From Sulfuricystis thermophila (GTDB taxonomy: Bacteria > Pseudomonadota > Gammaproteobacteria > Burkholderiales > Rhodocyclaceae), in the NCBI RefSeq assembly GCF_004323595.1, contig NZ_AP019373.1, forward strand, positions 62,001-126,000: 64,000 bases of DNA. Direction: 5' to 3'. The translations under genes and the position numbers were made by a program. A model generated the notes under the pieces. It saw only the letters and a program-made list of their open reading frames with translations, was not told where the DNA came from and made no database searches. Each line of letters starts with the position of its first letter. The stretch's first letter is position 1. Shown here piece by piece: positions 38,050 to 46,481 of this stretch.

Positions 38050-38739
38050 TCAGGCCCGGATCAACCGTCCGCAATGATGGTTGGCTTCGAGTGCGATGGG
38101 CACGATCCCTGGCAGGTCATTGACGATCGGCGTGCTGGCGAAGCTGTCGCGGCTGACGTTCAGAAACAGCGGATTGCTTTCGCGCTCCTCGCCGATGCTG
38201 CTGACGCGCCGGCCGTTTAGGCAATGACCGGGATAGACCAGCGTTTCGTCCGGGAAGGCGAACAGCCGTCGGACGACGCTGTCATACAAGGTGGCGGCAT
38301 TGCTGCCCGGCTCGTCGGTGCGTCCGCAGCTGCCGATCAGCAGGCAATCGCCGGTAAACAGCCGGCCGCGCCAGTGGTAACTGACGCAACCGGGTGTGTG
38401 GCCCGGCGTGGCCAAGACTTCGAGCTCGATCGAGCCGCAGCGTAGGTGGTCGCCGTCGTGGAGCAGGCGATCCGCATCGGCGATGCCGGTATGGGCGCCG
38501 ACGGCCACCCGCGCCCCGGTCCAGGCGCGCAGCGAATCCGCCGCGCTGATGTGGTCGGCATGCAGATGCGTTTCCAGCACCCATTCCAAGGTCAACGCCA
38601 GCTCGCCGAGCAGGCTCAGATAAAGCGGGGTCTGGCTGACGACGGGATCGATCACCAGCGCGCGTCCCGTCTCACCGCAACCGATGAGATAAGAATAAGC
38701 CCCGGTGGGCTCGTCGCGCAGCTGGCGAAAGTGGTCCAT
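38050..38739 (-). CDS. persulfide dioxygenase-like MBL hydrolase (ETHE1 type)
   Basis: 229 residues. Metallo-beta-lactamase motifs THLHADHISA, TPGHTPGCVSYH, TGDCLLIGSCGRTD and the ETHE1-specific YPGHCLNGRRVSSIGEER. The family oxidises glutathione persulfide to sulfite with a mononuclear iron. It is the last gene on the strand carrying the cytochrome bd genes, which fits sulfide-tolerant respiration; that link is inferred. Confidence 0.9.
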   Translation of the reverse strand: MDHFRQLRDEPTGAYSYLIGCGETGRALVIDPVVSQTPLYLSLLGELALTLEWVLETHLHADHISAADSLRAWTGARVAVGAHTGIADADRLLHDGDHLRCGSIELEVLATPGHTPGCVSYHWRGRLFTGDCLLIGSCGRTDEPGSNAATLYDSVVRRLFAFPDETLVYPGHCLNGRRVSSIGEERESNPLFLNVSRDSFASTPIVNDLPGIVPIALEANHHCGRLIRA

Positions 38740-38741
38740 CT

Positions 38742-39134
38742 TCAGCCGAGGTCCTTGAGTGACTTGGCCCAGGCTTCCATCGCCTCGTTGGCCGGTTTCA
38801 TCGGCGCTTCCATGAAGTTGATGATGAACTTGTCACCGCAGTCGACTAGCCCAATCGAGCGCGGCCGCACCGCCAGCACGTTCGGGTTGGGCAGCGCCAG
38901 GCCGAAGCAGAACACCAGATTCTTGGCGGCCTTGATCTCGGGGGCGATCTCGCCGCCGAGCTTTTGCGTGTGCGCATAGTGATCGAACTCGGCGATCCAG
39001 GCCACGCGGCTGTCGGCGGCGATCTTCTCTTTCAGCTTCGCGGCGATGTCATCGACCGATCGGCAGCTCGTCTCGTTCTTGCCCAGTTCGAGCACGAAGA
39101 TGGGATATTTTTCCTGCAACATCATTTGTTTCAT
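38742..39134 (-). CDS. conserved hypothetical protein
   Basis: 130 residues, soluble, no signal. Not recognised with certainty. Visible: KYPIFVLELGKNETSCRSVDDIAAKLKEKI at the N-terminus (a DUF302-like flavour), AWIAEFDHYAHTQ in the middle, KNLVFCFGLALPNP and a C-terminal helix. It starts with AAGGAGA upstream and ends 2 bases before the persulfide dioxygenase-like start, so the two are co-translated. Confidence 0.7.
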   Translation of the reverse strand: MKQMMLQEKYPIFVLELGKNETSCRSVDDIAAKLKEKIAADSRVAWIAEFDHYAHTQKLGGEIAPEIKAAKNLVFCFGLALPNPNVLAVRPRSIGLVDCGDKFIINFMEAPMKPANEAMEAWAKSLKDLG

Positions 39135-39209
39135 CGGTTTCTCCTTGGGGTGGATAGGGTTGATTTGAGGGTGTTACAAACTCACTTCGGCAATGGGCAG
39201 CGTTCGACT

Positions 39210-39320
39210 TCAGCGGCCCGCATCATCGCTGCCGTTCTGCTGTGCCTCGAACCACATGGCATTGAGAACGGCGAGCAGGACGGCCATGGTAAGGCCGAGA
39301 ATCCAGGTGAAATACCACAT
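39210..39320 (-). CDS. cydX: cytochrome bd small subunit CydX
   Basis: 36 residues, too short for usual gene lists: MWYFTWILGLTMAVLLAVLNA, then MWFEAQQNGSDDAGR. One membrane helix starting MWYF, the CydX/YbgT signature, directly after cydB (15-base gap). CydX stabilises the haem pocket of the bd oxidase. GAAAG precedes the ATG. Confidence 0.92.
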   Translation of the reverse strand: MWYFTWILGLTMAVLLAVLNAMWFEAQQNGSDDAGR

Positions 39321-39335
39321 AGCGGCTTTCCTTTC

Positions 39336-40481
39336 TCAGTAAGCGGAGCGTTCGTGGGACTTGATGAAGTCGGGTGTGATCTTGCCCGACATCACCTTGT
39401 AGGCCCAGCCCGTGTAAGCGATGATGATGGGGGTGAAGACCAATGCGGCCCAGAACATGATCTCCAACGTCAGCCGGCTCGACACGCAATCCCAAATCGT
39501 CAGGCTGGATCGAGGGTCGGATGAGGAGGGCATCACGAACGGGAACATCGCTACGCCGGCCGTGCCGATCACGCCGAGCTCGGCGATGGCGCTGAAGACG
39601 AAGGCAATCGCCGGCCGATCCTTCCAGGCCGAGAGCAGAGCGATCAGGCCGCCGACGAAAGCTGCGCCGGGTACCAGCCACAGCAGCGGCTGCTCGAGGA
39701 AGTTGGCGAGCCAGGCGCCGCGCTGTAGTTCGACCGTCTTGGCCAGCGGATTGGGCAGGGCATGCGGATCGACCACCGAGGTGATGGTGTAACCGTTCAT
39801 GCCGGAGGAAACCCAGACGCCAGCGGCGGCGAAGGCCGCCAGTAGCAACACGCCGAAGAACAGGGATGCCTGCTTCGCCCGTGCATAGATCGCGCCCTCG
39901 GTGCGGATCATCAGGTAGTTCGCGCCGTGAAAGGTCAGCATCGCGAGACTCACCACGCCGGCGAGCAGTGCGAAAGGATTGAGCAGCGCCCAGAACGTGC
40001 CGGTATAAACCGGCATCAGGTTGTCCTCGAAATGAAATGGCACACCGAGCAGCAGGTTGCCGAAGGCCACGCCGAAGATCAGCGCCGGCACCGCGCCGCC
40101 GACGAACAGACCCCAGTCCCAGGCCGTGCGCCAGATCGGGTGATTGATCTTGGAGCGGTAATCGAAGCCGACCGGGCGGAAGAACAGCGCCCAGAGCACC
40201 GCGAGCATCGCCCAGTAGAAACCGGAGAAGGCGGTGGCATAGACCAGCGGCCAAGCGGCGAAGATCGCCCCGCCGCCGGTGATGAACCAGACTTGGTTGC
40301 CGTCCCAGTGCGGGCCGACCGTGTTGATGATCACGCGCCGCTCGATGTCGTCCTTGCCGACGAAAGGCAAGAGCGTACCGACACCCATGTCATGGCCGTC
40401 CATGATGGCGAAGCCCAGTAGCAACACACCGACGAGGAGCCACCAGATGATCTTCAGGGTTGCGTAGTCGAACATGTTCAT
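39336..40481 (-). CDS. cydB: cytochrome bd quinol oxidase subunit II
   Basis: 381 residues, about nine membrane segments. [41 protein letters not shown] and the C-terminal [12 protein letters not shown] are family hallmarks; full length. The start overlaps the cydA end by 4 bases. Confidence 0.97.
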   Translation of the reverse strand: MNMFDYATLKIIWWLLVGVLLLGFAIMDGHDMGVGTLLPFVGKDDIERRVIINTVGPHWDGNQVWFITGGGAIFAAWPLVYATAFSGFYWAMLAVLWALFFRPVGFDYRSKINHPIWRTAWDWGLFVGGAVPALIFGVAFGNLLLGVPFHFEDNLMPVYTGTFWALLNPFALLAGVVSLAMLTFHGANYLMIRTEGAIYARAKQASLFFGVLLLAAFAAAGVWVSSGMNGYTITSVVDPHALPNPLAKTVELQRGAWLANFLEQPLLWLVPGAAFVGGLIALLSAWKDRPAIAFVFSAIAELGVIGTAGVAMFPFVMPSSSDPRSSLTIWDCVSSRLTLEIMFWAALVFTPIIIAYTGWAYKVMSGKITPDFIKSHERSAY

Positions 40482-42052
40482 GCTCCTTGAGTGGCAGTCG
40501 AGTAGGGGGGTTCACCCTCGTAACGACCCGTGCCGAGGCTGGCCGGGCCGAGGCGCGCATACTTGAACATCAAGTACATTTCGACGATCAGGAGCCCCGT
40601 GTAGAAGAACAGGAAACCGGCCAGCGAGCCATAGAGGCTGGCAGCGGAGATGGTCGAGGTGGACAGATGCGTGGGCAGCACGCCGTAGATGGTCCAGGGC
40701 TGGCGACCATACTCGGCGACGAACCACCCCACTTCCGAGGCGATCCACGGCATCGGGATCCACCAGACCGCCCATTTCAGCAGCCAGCGTTGATCCTGGA
40801 AGGTGTTTTTCGCTGCATGCCAGAAGGCCAGGGCAAACAACAGGGCGAAGGAGAAGCCGAGCGCGACCATGAGGCGGAAGCTCCAGAACATCGGCGCGAC
40901 CTTCGGGATCGAATCGCGGGCTGCTTGCGCGATCATCTCGGGCGTCGCCGCGGTGACGTCTGGCGTGTATTTCTTCAGCAGCAGACCGAATCCGAGGTCG
41001 GCTTTGTGCGCTTCGAAAGTGGCGCGATTCTCAGGGGTATCTTCGCCACCACGCAGCTTTTCGAGGGCCTTCACGGCCACGATGCCGCGTTCGATGCGCG
41101 CCGCCGCCTGCTTTTCGAGATCGACGATGCCGGGCAGCTCGGTCTTGGCCGAGCGTGTGGCGATGAGTCCCAGCACATAGGGAATCTTCACTTCGGCGCG
41201 GTTTTCGCGCTTCTCGTCGTCGGGCAGCGCGAACAGCGTGAAGGGGGCCGGGGCGGCTTCCGTGTGCCACATACCTTCCATCGCCGCGAGTTTGGCCTGT
41301 TGATGTTCGGTGACGGCATAACCGGATTCGTCACCGAGCACGATCACCGACAGCGCCGAAGCGAAGCCGAAAGCGGCGGCGATGCGAAAGGAGCGTTTGG
41401 CAAATTCGACGTTTCTTCCCTTGAGCAGATACCAGGAGGAAATGCCAAGCACGAACAGGGCACCGGTCACGTAGCCGGCCGAGACGGTATGCACGAACTT
41501 CGCCTGCGCGGCCGGATTGAAGACGACATCCCAGAAGTTGGTCATCTCCATGCGCATCGTGACGTAGCTGAACTCCGCGCCGACGTGGTTTTGCATCCAG
41601 CCGTTGGCGATCAGGATCCACAAGGCGGAAAGATTCGAACCGATCGCGGTGAGATAGGTGATCAAGAGGTGCTGACGTTTCGAGAGCTTGTCCCAGCCGA
41701 AGAAAAACAGACCGATGAAAGTCGACTCGAGAAAGAAGGCCATCAAACCTTCGATGGCCAGCGGCGCACCGAAGATGTCACCGACGTAGTGCGAGTAATA
41801 GGCCCAGTTGGTGCCGAACTGGAATTCCATCGTGATGCCGGTGGTGACACCCAGCGCAAAGTTGATGCCGAACAGCTTGCCCCAAAACTTCGTCATGTCA
41901 CGGTAGATTTCCTTGCCCGTCATTACATAGACCGTCTCCATGATGGCGAGCAGGAAAGAAAGACCGAGCGTGAGTGGTACGAATAAAAAGTGATACATCG
42001 CAGTGGCAGCGAACTGCAACCGCGAGAGGTCGACGACTTCTTGGGTGATCAT
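40478..42052 (-). CDS. cydA: cytochrome bd quinol oxidase subunit I
   Basis: 524 residues from ATG 42052 (overlapping the cydP stop). It holds haems b558, b595 and d: His in [24 protein letters not shown], and a long Q-loop (about residues 250-390), as in E. coli rather than the short-loop type. High-affinity quinol oxidase active at low oxygen and tolerant of sulfide and NO in related organisms. Confidence 0.97.
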   Translation of the reverse strand: MITQEVVDLSRLQFAATAMYHFLFVPLTLGLSFLLAIMETVYVMTGKEIYRDMTKFWGKLFGINFALGVTTGITMEFQFGTNWAYYSHYVGDIFGAPLAIEGLMAFFLESTFIGLFFFGWDKLSKRQHLLITYLTAIGSNLSALWILIANGWMQNHVGAEFSYVTMRMEMTNFWDVVFNPAAQAKFVHTVSAGYVTGALFVLGISSWYLLKGRNVEFAKRSFRIAAAFGFASALSVIVLGDESGYAVTEHQQAKLAAMEGMWHTEAAPAPFTLFALPDDEKRENRAEVKIPYVLGLIATRSAKTELPGIVDLEKQAAARIERGIVAVKALEKLRGGEDTPENRATFEAHKADLGFGLLLKKYTPDVTAATPEMIAQAARDSIPKVAPMFWSFRLMVALGFSFALLFALAFWHAAKNTFQDQRWLLKWAVWWIPMPWIASEVGWFVAEYGRQPWTIYGVLPTHLSTSTISAASLYGSLAGFLFFYTGLLIVEMYLMFKYARLGPASLGTGRYEGEPPYSTATQGA

Positions 42053-42342
42053 GGTTGTCTCTCCGGAGCGGTGGGGTTGGGGGAGTAGCCAGGGCCAGGT
42101 GCGGTGAAACCCGGCGCTGACGGTATGGCACCGGCGGCAGCGGGTGCGATCAGCACAGCGGCGACTCGGTCGGGATCCATGCCCTCGGTCATCTTCGGCA
42201 GGACCGGCTGACTGAAAAAAGCCTTCCAGATACCGAAGAGCAACAGCAGTTTGAGCGCCAGCATGAGGGCGATCTCCCGCCCCAGCGGGCTGCGCGGTCG
42301 GCCTGCCGAGTCGCGGAAAGGGTTCAGTGTCCGCAGCCGCAT
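42049..42342 (-). CDS. cydP: CydP-like small membrane protein of the bd operon
   Basis: 97 residues with one membrane helix (about 26-44; [18 protein letters not shown]) and the following [20 protein letters not shown], typical of the proteobacterial CydP small subunit. Its tail ([13 protein letters not shown]) is encoded by a degenerate dispersed repeat. The stop overlaps the cydA start, and the start overlaps the gene upstream. Confidence 0.85.
   Translation of the reverse strand: MRLRTLNPFRDSAGRPRSPLGREIALMLALKLLLLFGIWKAFFSQPVLPKMTEGMDPDRVAAVLIAPAAAGAIPSAPGFTAPGPGYSPNPTAPERQP
42107..42131 (-). repeat. dispersed 25-bp repeat, copy 15 (degenerate), inside cydP
   Basis: AAACCCGGCGCTGACGGTAT-like copy, translated as AIPSAPGF near the CydP C-terminus. 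Confidence 0.6.
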
Positions 42343-42737
42343 GAATGACCTTCGTCATGGGCATGACCATGGTCGTCGTGGTCATGCGGTAGCGGTGGTT
42401 TCAGATTGCCGAGGAAGCAGGCGCGCACCGCGGTGAGTGGATCGGTTTCGCCGGTGCGCACCACCCGGATGCCCCGGCGAGCCATACGCATCACGAAGCC
42501 CTCGCCAGCCCCACCGGTGAGCAACAGGTCGACGCCGTCGAGCGGATGTTCCCGGCGATCGTCGAAACCATGCATCGCCATCTCGATCGGTAGGTCCAAC
42601 CGCCCGATTTCGGCGATTCGATCCGGTCCGCTGGCTTCGAACAGAATGAAACGCCGCGCTTTCCCGGCGTGGCCGGTGATCGTGCGGAAATTCTGGCTGG
42701 TGACAGCGAAACGTGTCGGTTTTGTCATTTCTGTCAT
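42324..42737 (-). CDS. NifX/NifB-domain (dinitrogenase cofactor-like) protein with His tail
   Basis: 137 residues from ATG 42737 (AAAGGAAA upstream). The domain resembles the dinitrogenase iron-molybdenum cofactor family ([56 protein letters not shown]), often carrying metal-sulfur clusters outside nitrogen fixation. The tail [20 protein letters not shown] is His/Cys rich and probably binds metal. It overlaps cydP by 19 bases, placing it first in the bd oxidase operon. Confidence 0.88.
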   Translation of the reverse strand: MTEMTKPTRFAVTSQNFRTITGHAGKARRFILFEASGPDRIAEIGRLDLPIEMAMHGFDDRREHPLDGVDLLLTGGAGEGFVMRMARRGIRVVRTGETDPLTAVRACFLGNLKPPLPHDHDDHGHAHDEGHSCGCGH

Positions 42738-43267
42738 GTCGTTTCCTTTGTTCTGGCAGTTCGATGAGCGCGAAATGCCGTCAACTGATCGATGAGGATC
42801 GACTCCACAACCCTCAACGGCTCGACATTCGCAACTGCCCATATTCAAGAGCATTGCAGTCGAGTGCATCAAAAACCATGCCAGCACGACAGCGATGCCG
42901 TTTGTTTATAAGCCAATATTTATATTATGAAACACTTTCGGCTCTGGATCGTTGGTGTCAGTAATGACATGGCTCTCTGACAGGCTGTGTCAAATCAATC
43001 TTTGAAACCCCTGCGAAACGCCGCGAGCGGGATGGGATGCAAGGCGCACGGAGCGCAGCGACCGAGACATATCAAATAGATAGGCGAGGGAGCGAGCACC
43101 GCGCAACGCAGCAGACCGCCCGCACAGCCAGTTTCGCAGGGGTTTCTCTTTGGGAGGCCCGGTCCTTGCCTGCACGAAGGAGGCAGGAATCCTTCTTTAT
43201 CTGTCCTTTGGACGATCGTCCGTCACGGTAAGATCGCAGGCTCGATGCCAGGCGAAGGAGCCGTCTC
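42738..43267. other. gene-free divergent region between the cyd operon and the chemotaxis pair
   Basis: 530 bases without a gene. AT-rich around 42900-42935 (likely promoters for the minus-strand cyd operon), then a 143-bp inverted-end repeat element at 43004-43146, then about 120 bases leading to the PAS gene. I see no FNR-like box. Confidence 0.6.
43004..43146. repeat. 143-bp repeat element with 16-bp perfect inverted ends, copy A
   Basis: Begins GAAACCCCTGCGAAAC and ends with its exact reverse complement. The interior (GGAGCGCAGCGACCGAGACA, CGAGGGAGCGAGCACC) matches, in inverse orientation, the element at 59870-60095. No coding capacity; non-autonomous, MITE-like in form. Confidence 0.88.
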
Positions 43268-43798
43268 GTGAAGCCGCAAATCGTTCCCACCCAACGCGAG
43301 GTGATGTTTTCCACCGAGGAATTCATCGTCAGCAAGACCGACTTGAAAGGGCGCATCACCTACGCCAACCGGGTGTTCATGCGCGTCGCCGACTACCCCG
43401 AAGACCAGTTGCTCGGCGTGCAGCACAACATCGTGCGCCATCCCGACATGCCGCGCGGCGCTTTCAAGCATCTGTGGGACACGATCCAGACCGGCAAGGA
43501 ATGGTTCGGCTTCGTCAAGAACATGACTTCGCACGGTGATTTCTACTGGGTGTTCGCCAATGTCACGCCCGATTACCAGGATGGCCGCATCGTTGGTTAC
43601 TACTCGGTGCGCCGCCAGGCGCCGAAGAAGGCGATCGAGACGATCGCGCCGATCTATGCCGAAATGCTGCGCATCGAACGCGAAGCGGGACCGGCGCAGG
43701 CGTGTGAGGCTTCGCTTGCCTGGCTCACCCAACAGCTCGCCGCGAAGAAAGTGAGTTACGAGCGGCTGGTGCTCGATCTGTTCCATCAAGCCAACTGA
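43268..43798 (+). CDS. PAS-domain redox sensor (Aer-like, without signalling domain)
   Basis: 176 residues from GTG 43268. N-terminal PAS fold typical of Aer-type FAD sensors: [62 protein letters not shown]. No membrane or signalling domain; the next gene, 13 bases on, encodes the chemoreceptor, so sensing and signalling are split over two proteins. Confidence 0.88.
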   Translation: MKPQIVPTQREVMFSTEEFIVSKTDLKGRITYANRVFMRVADYPEDQLLGVQHNIVRHPDMPRGAFKHLWDTIQTGKEWFGFVKNMTSHGDFYWVFANVTPDYQDGRIVGYYSVRRQAPKKAIETIAPIYAEMLRIEREAGPAQACEASLAWLTQQLAAKKVSYERLVLDLFHQAN

Positions 43799-43811
43799 GG
43801 GAGAAGGCAAC

Positions 43812-45308
43812 ATGGCGATCGATAAGCCGACGAGCAGCAGCAGTCACGGCATTCTCTTCGTCCGGCAACGGTTGGTCGCCGGTCTGACGGTGATCGTCCT
43901 CGTCGATACCGCGTTGGCAGTATGGCTCTATTGGCTGCAAGCTTTCCTGCCGCTGCTGGTATTGCCGCTGGTGACGGCCGTGCTGGCCTTCGGGCTGTTT
44001 CGCTGGGCCACCGGGCCGCTCGAAACCCTGCAGCGCATCAGCGAGGCGCTCGAAGCCGCCAAACGCGGCAACACCCATGTGCGCATCACTGGCACCAAGG
44101 GCCTGGGCGAGTTCGGCAAGATCGCCTGGCAGCTCAACGACTTCCTCGACATCGTCGAAGCCTATTTCAAGGACGTGACCACCTGTTTCGCTCGCGCCGC
44201 CGAGGGCGATTTCGAACGCCAGGCTTTCAAGGAGGGGATGCCCGGCATGCTCGCCGAGTCGATGGCGGGCATCAACAAGGCGCTGGCGGCCATGCGCGCG
44301 GCCGCCGAGTTCTCCAACCGCAACCGCTTGATGAGCGAGCTGCATCAGTTGAACAGCGGCAGCCTGCTGAAGAACCTCGTCGGCAACCAGAGCGATCTGG
44401 TCGAGGTCGGCAAGGCGATGGACGGTGTCGTCGTGCTGGCCAGGGAAAACGAGCGCGGCGCGATCGACAGTCAGGGCGCAGTGCGTGAAATCACGTCTGG
44501 ATTCGCGGCGATGCGCGACCAGATGAATGAAACGGGCCAGACCGCGCAGGCGCTCGGCGAAGCGACCCATACCATCCAGCAGACCGTGCGGCTGATTTCC
44601 GAGATCGCCGAACAGACCAACCTCTTGGCGCTCAATGCGGCGATCGAGGCCGCACGGGCCGGCGAGATGGGGCGCGGCTTCGCGGTGGTGGCCGATGAAG
44701 TGCGCAAACTCGCCGAACGCACGCGGATCGCCACCCAGGAAATCGGCAAGATCATCGCGACCTTGTCGGAACGCGTCGACGCCATGGTTTCCCAGACCAA
44801 CGCGCTCGGCGATCAGGTGCAATCGATTGGTGGTCGGGTAGCCGGTTTTGCCAGCCAGTTCGATGCGGTGGCGGCTTCGGCCCAGCAGACCATCGCGGCA
44901 CTGAACCGCGCCAAGGATCTGGCCTTCACCTCATTGGTCAAGCTCGACCACGTGATCTACATGCAGCGCGGCTATGCCGCGATCGAGAAGAGTGGCACAG
45001 GTGAAGAAGCCCAGGCCGTCTCGGTCGACCACCACAACTGCCGGCTCGGCAAGTGGTACGAGGAAGGCCATGGCAAGCAGGCCTTCGCGAGCCTGCCGGC
45101 TTATGCGGTGCTCGAAGCGCCGCATCGGCAAGTGCATGCCGGTGTGCGCGGTGCCGTCGACGCCTCACGTCAGGACTGGATGCACGAACCGGCTGCGCTT
45201 GCCGCGATCGTCGATCGGATGCGCACGGCCGAGGCCGGCAGCCGCGAGGTGATCCGCCTGATCGGCGAAATGATGGCGCAGAAATATCCGCCGGCGTCCA
45301 GGGCCTGA
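43812..45308 (+). CDS. methyl-accepting chemotaxis protein with C-terminal CZB domain
   Basis: 498 residues. Two N-terminal membrane segments (about 20-40 and 43-62) with almost no periplasmic loop, HAMP-like region, signalling tip [22 protein letters not shown], and a C-terminal zinc-binding (CZB) domain with [25 protein letters not shown] and the later His in EAPHRQVH. The lack of an external sensor suggests intracellular input from the PAS protein and from zinc or hypochlorite-type oxidants sensed by CZB. Confidence 0.92.
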   Translation: MAIDKPTSSSSHGILFVRQRLVAGLTVIVLVDTALAVWLYWLQAFLPLLVLPLVTAVLAFGLFRWATGPLETLQRISEALEAAKRGNTHVRITGTKGLGEFGKIAWQLNDFLDIVEAYFKDVTTCFARAAEGDFERQAFKEGMPGMLAESMAGINKALAAMRAAAEFSNRNRLMSELHQLNSGSLLKNLVGNQSDLVEVGKAMDGVVVLARENERGAIDSQGAVREITSGFAAMRDQMNETGQTAQALGEATHTIQQTVRLISEIAEQTNLLALNAAIEAARAGEMGRGFAVVADEVRKLAERTRIATQEIGKIIATLSERVDAMVSQTNALGDQVQSIGGRVAGFASQFDAVAASAQQTIAALNRAKDLAFTSLVKLDHVIYMQRGYAAIEKSGTGEEAQAVSVDHHNCRLGKWYEEGHGKQAFASLPAYAVLEAPHRQVHAGVRGAVDASRQDWMHEPAALAAIVDRMRTAEAGSREVIRLIGEMMAQKYPPASRA

Positions 45309-45366
45309 TGAGTCAGCATGACGGGCGACCGGTTCCGTCCGAGCCCGATCATTCGGTCGCGGTGAG

Positions 45367-45825
45367 ATGACACGCAAGGTAATCGCCAGAAAAAGCCGCC
45401 TGCACGGCATGGGCCTGTTCGCCTGCCGAGATCTGAAAGCCGGAGAGCGGCTGATCGAATACAAAGGCAAGCGCTACGGCAAGGGCGAATATCCAGAAAT
45501 GGGGGACGACGGCATCACCAAGTTTCTCGGCCTGTCCGATGGCACTGGCATCGACGGCACCGGCTGGGCGGCGCTGGCCAATCACAGTTGTGATCCCAAC
45601 TGCGAGCTGCAGGAAGAACGGGACGCGCGCGGCAAGCTGCACGCCTGGCTGTTCGCGCTGCGCGACATCAAGGCGGGCGAGGAGCTGCTTTGGGACTACC
45701 GCCTCGACATCCGCTCGCGCAAGGTGGCCTATACCGACTGGGCCTGTGCCTGCGGCTCAGATAATTGCCGCGGCACGATGGCGGATCCCAAGCGCATCCG
45801 CGGGGCCAAGCCGGCCAAGCGCTGA
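45367..45825 (+). CDS. SET-domain protein
   Basis: 152 residues. SET motifs: HGMGLFACRDLKAGERLIEY, the pseudoknot NHSCDPNCELQ (residues 72-79) and the SAM-site GEELLWDYRLD. A post-SET-like cysteine cluster (ACACGSDNCRGTM) closes it. This is a compact lysine methyltransferase fold usually known from eukaryotes; bacterial targets are unknown. The protein ends in a basic tail. Confidence 0.9.
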   Translation: MTRKVIARKSRLHGMGLFACRDLKAGERLIEYKGKRYGKGEYPEMGDDGITKFLGLSDGTGIDGTGWAALANHSCDPNCELQEERDARGKLHAWLFALRDIKAGEELLWDYRLDIRSRKVAYTDWACACGSDNCRGTMADPKRIRGAKPAKR

Positions 45826-45876
45826 AACGGTCGTTCAGTCGGTTGCGCGACAACCTCCACGTGCAGTGAGTCGAAG

Positions 45877-46467
45877 TCAGTGCGCTTTGAGCATGCGCTC
45901 TACGTAACGGGCGATCAGGTCGACTTCGAGATTCACCTTCGCACCCGGATGGAGGCGCTTCAGCGTCGTCACGGCGACGGTGTGCGGGATCAGGTTGATC
46001 GAGAACGTGCGTCCTTTCACCTGGTTGGTGGTCAGTGAAACACCATCGACGGTGATCGAGCCTTTGCGCGCGATGTATTTCGCCAGCGCTTTCGGTGCCT
46101 TGATTTCCAGCAGATGCGACTCGCCGACCGGCTCGAATCGCGTCACCTCACCGACGCCATCGACATGACCGGAGACGAGATGGCCGCCGATGAAGTCATT
46201 GAGCCGCATCGCCTTTTCCAGATTGACCTCGCCGCCGAGCGTATCGAGGCCGACGGTGCAGGACAGCGTCTCCTGCGAGACCTCGACCTGATAGGCATTT
46301 TTCTTCTTGGCAATCACGGTCAGGCAGACACCCGAATGGGCGATCGAGTCGCCGATGGCGACATCCTTGAGGTTCAGGCCGGGGGCTTCGATGGTCAGGC
46401 GCAAGCCCGTTTCGAGCGGTTCGATGTGAGTGATCTTGCCGGTGGCGGCGACGATGCCGGTGAACAT
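45877..46467 (-). CDS. ribE: riboflavin synthase alpha chain
   Basis: 196 residues, two lumazine-binding repeats: MFTGIVAATGKI with SIAHSGVCLTV in the first and LVSGHVDGVGEV with GSITVDGVSLT in the second. It dismutates two 6,7-dimethyl-8-ribityllumazine molecules to riboflavin. The usual 'NGVCLTV' reads 'HSGVCLTV' here. It starts 15 bases after the dsbD stop, same strand. Confidence 0.96.
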   Translation of the reverse strand: MFTGIVAATGKITHIEPLETGLRLTIEAPGLNLKDVAIGDSIAHSGVCLTVIAKKKNAYQVEVSQETLSCTVGLDTLGGEVNLEKAMRLNDFIGGHLVSGHVDGVGEVTRFEPVGESHLLEIKAPKALAKYIARKGSITVDGVSLTTNQVKGRTFSINLIPHTVAVTTLKRLHPGAKVNLEVDLIARYVERMLKAH

Positions 46468-46481
46468 GGGGTTCCCCTTTT

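Noticed and set aside
40478-42385. N-terminally extended CydA of 635 residues
   Set aside because: The extension reads cydP and the NifX-like 3' end in the wrong frame; family length and the start overlap point to ATG 42052.
42324-42737. Evidence for nitrogen fixation from the NifX-like protein
   Set aside because: The domain is common outside nif clusters and no nif structural gene is in the window.
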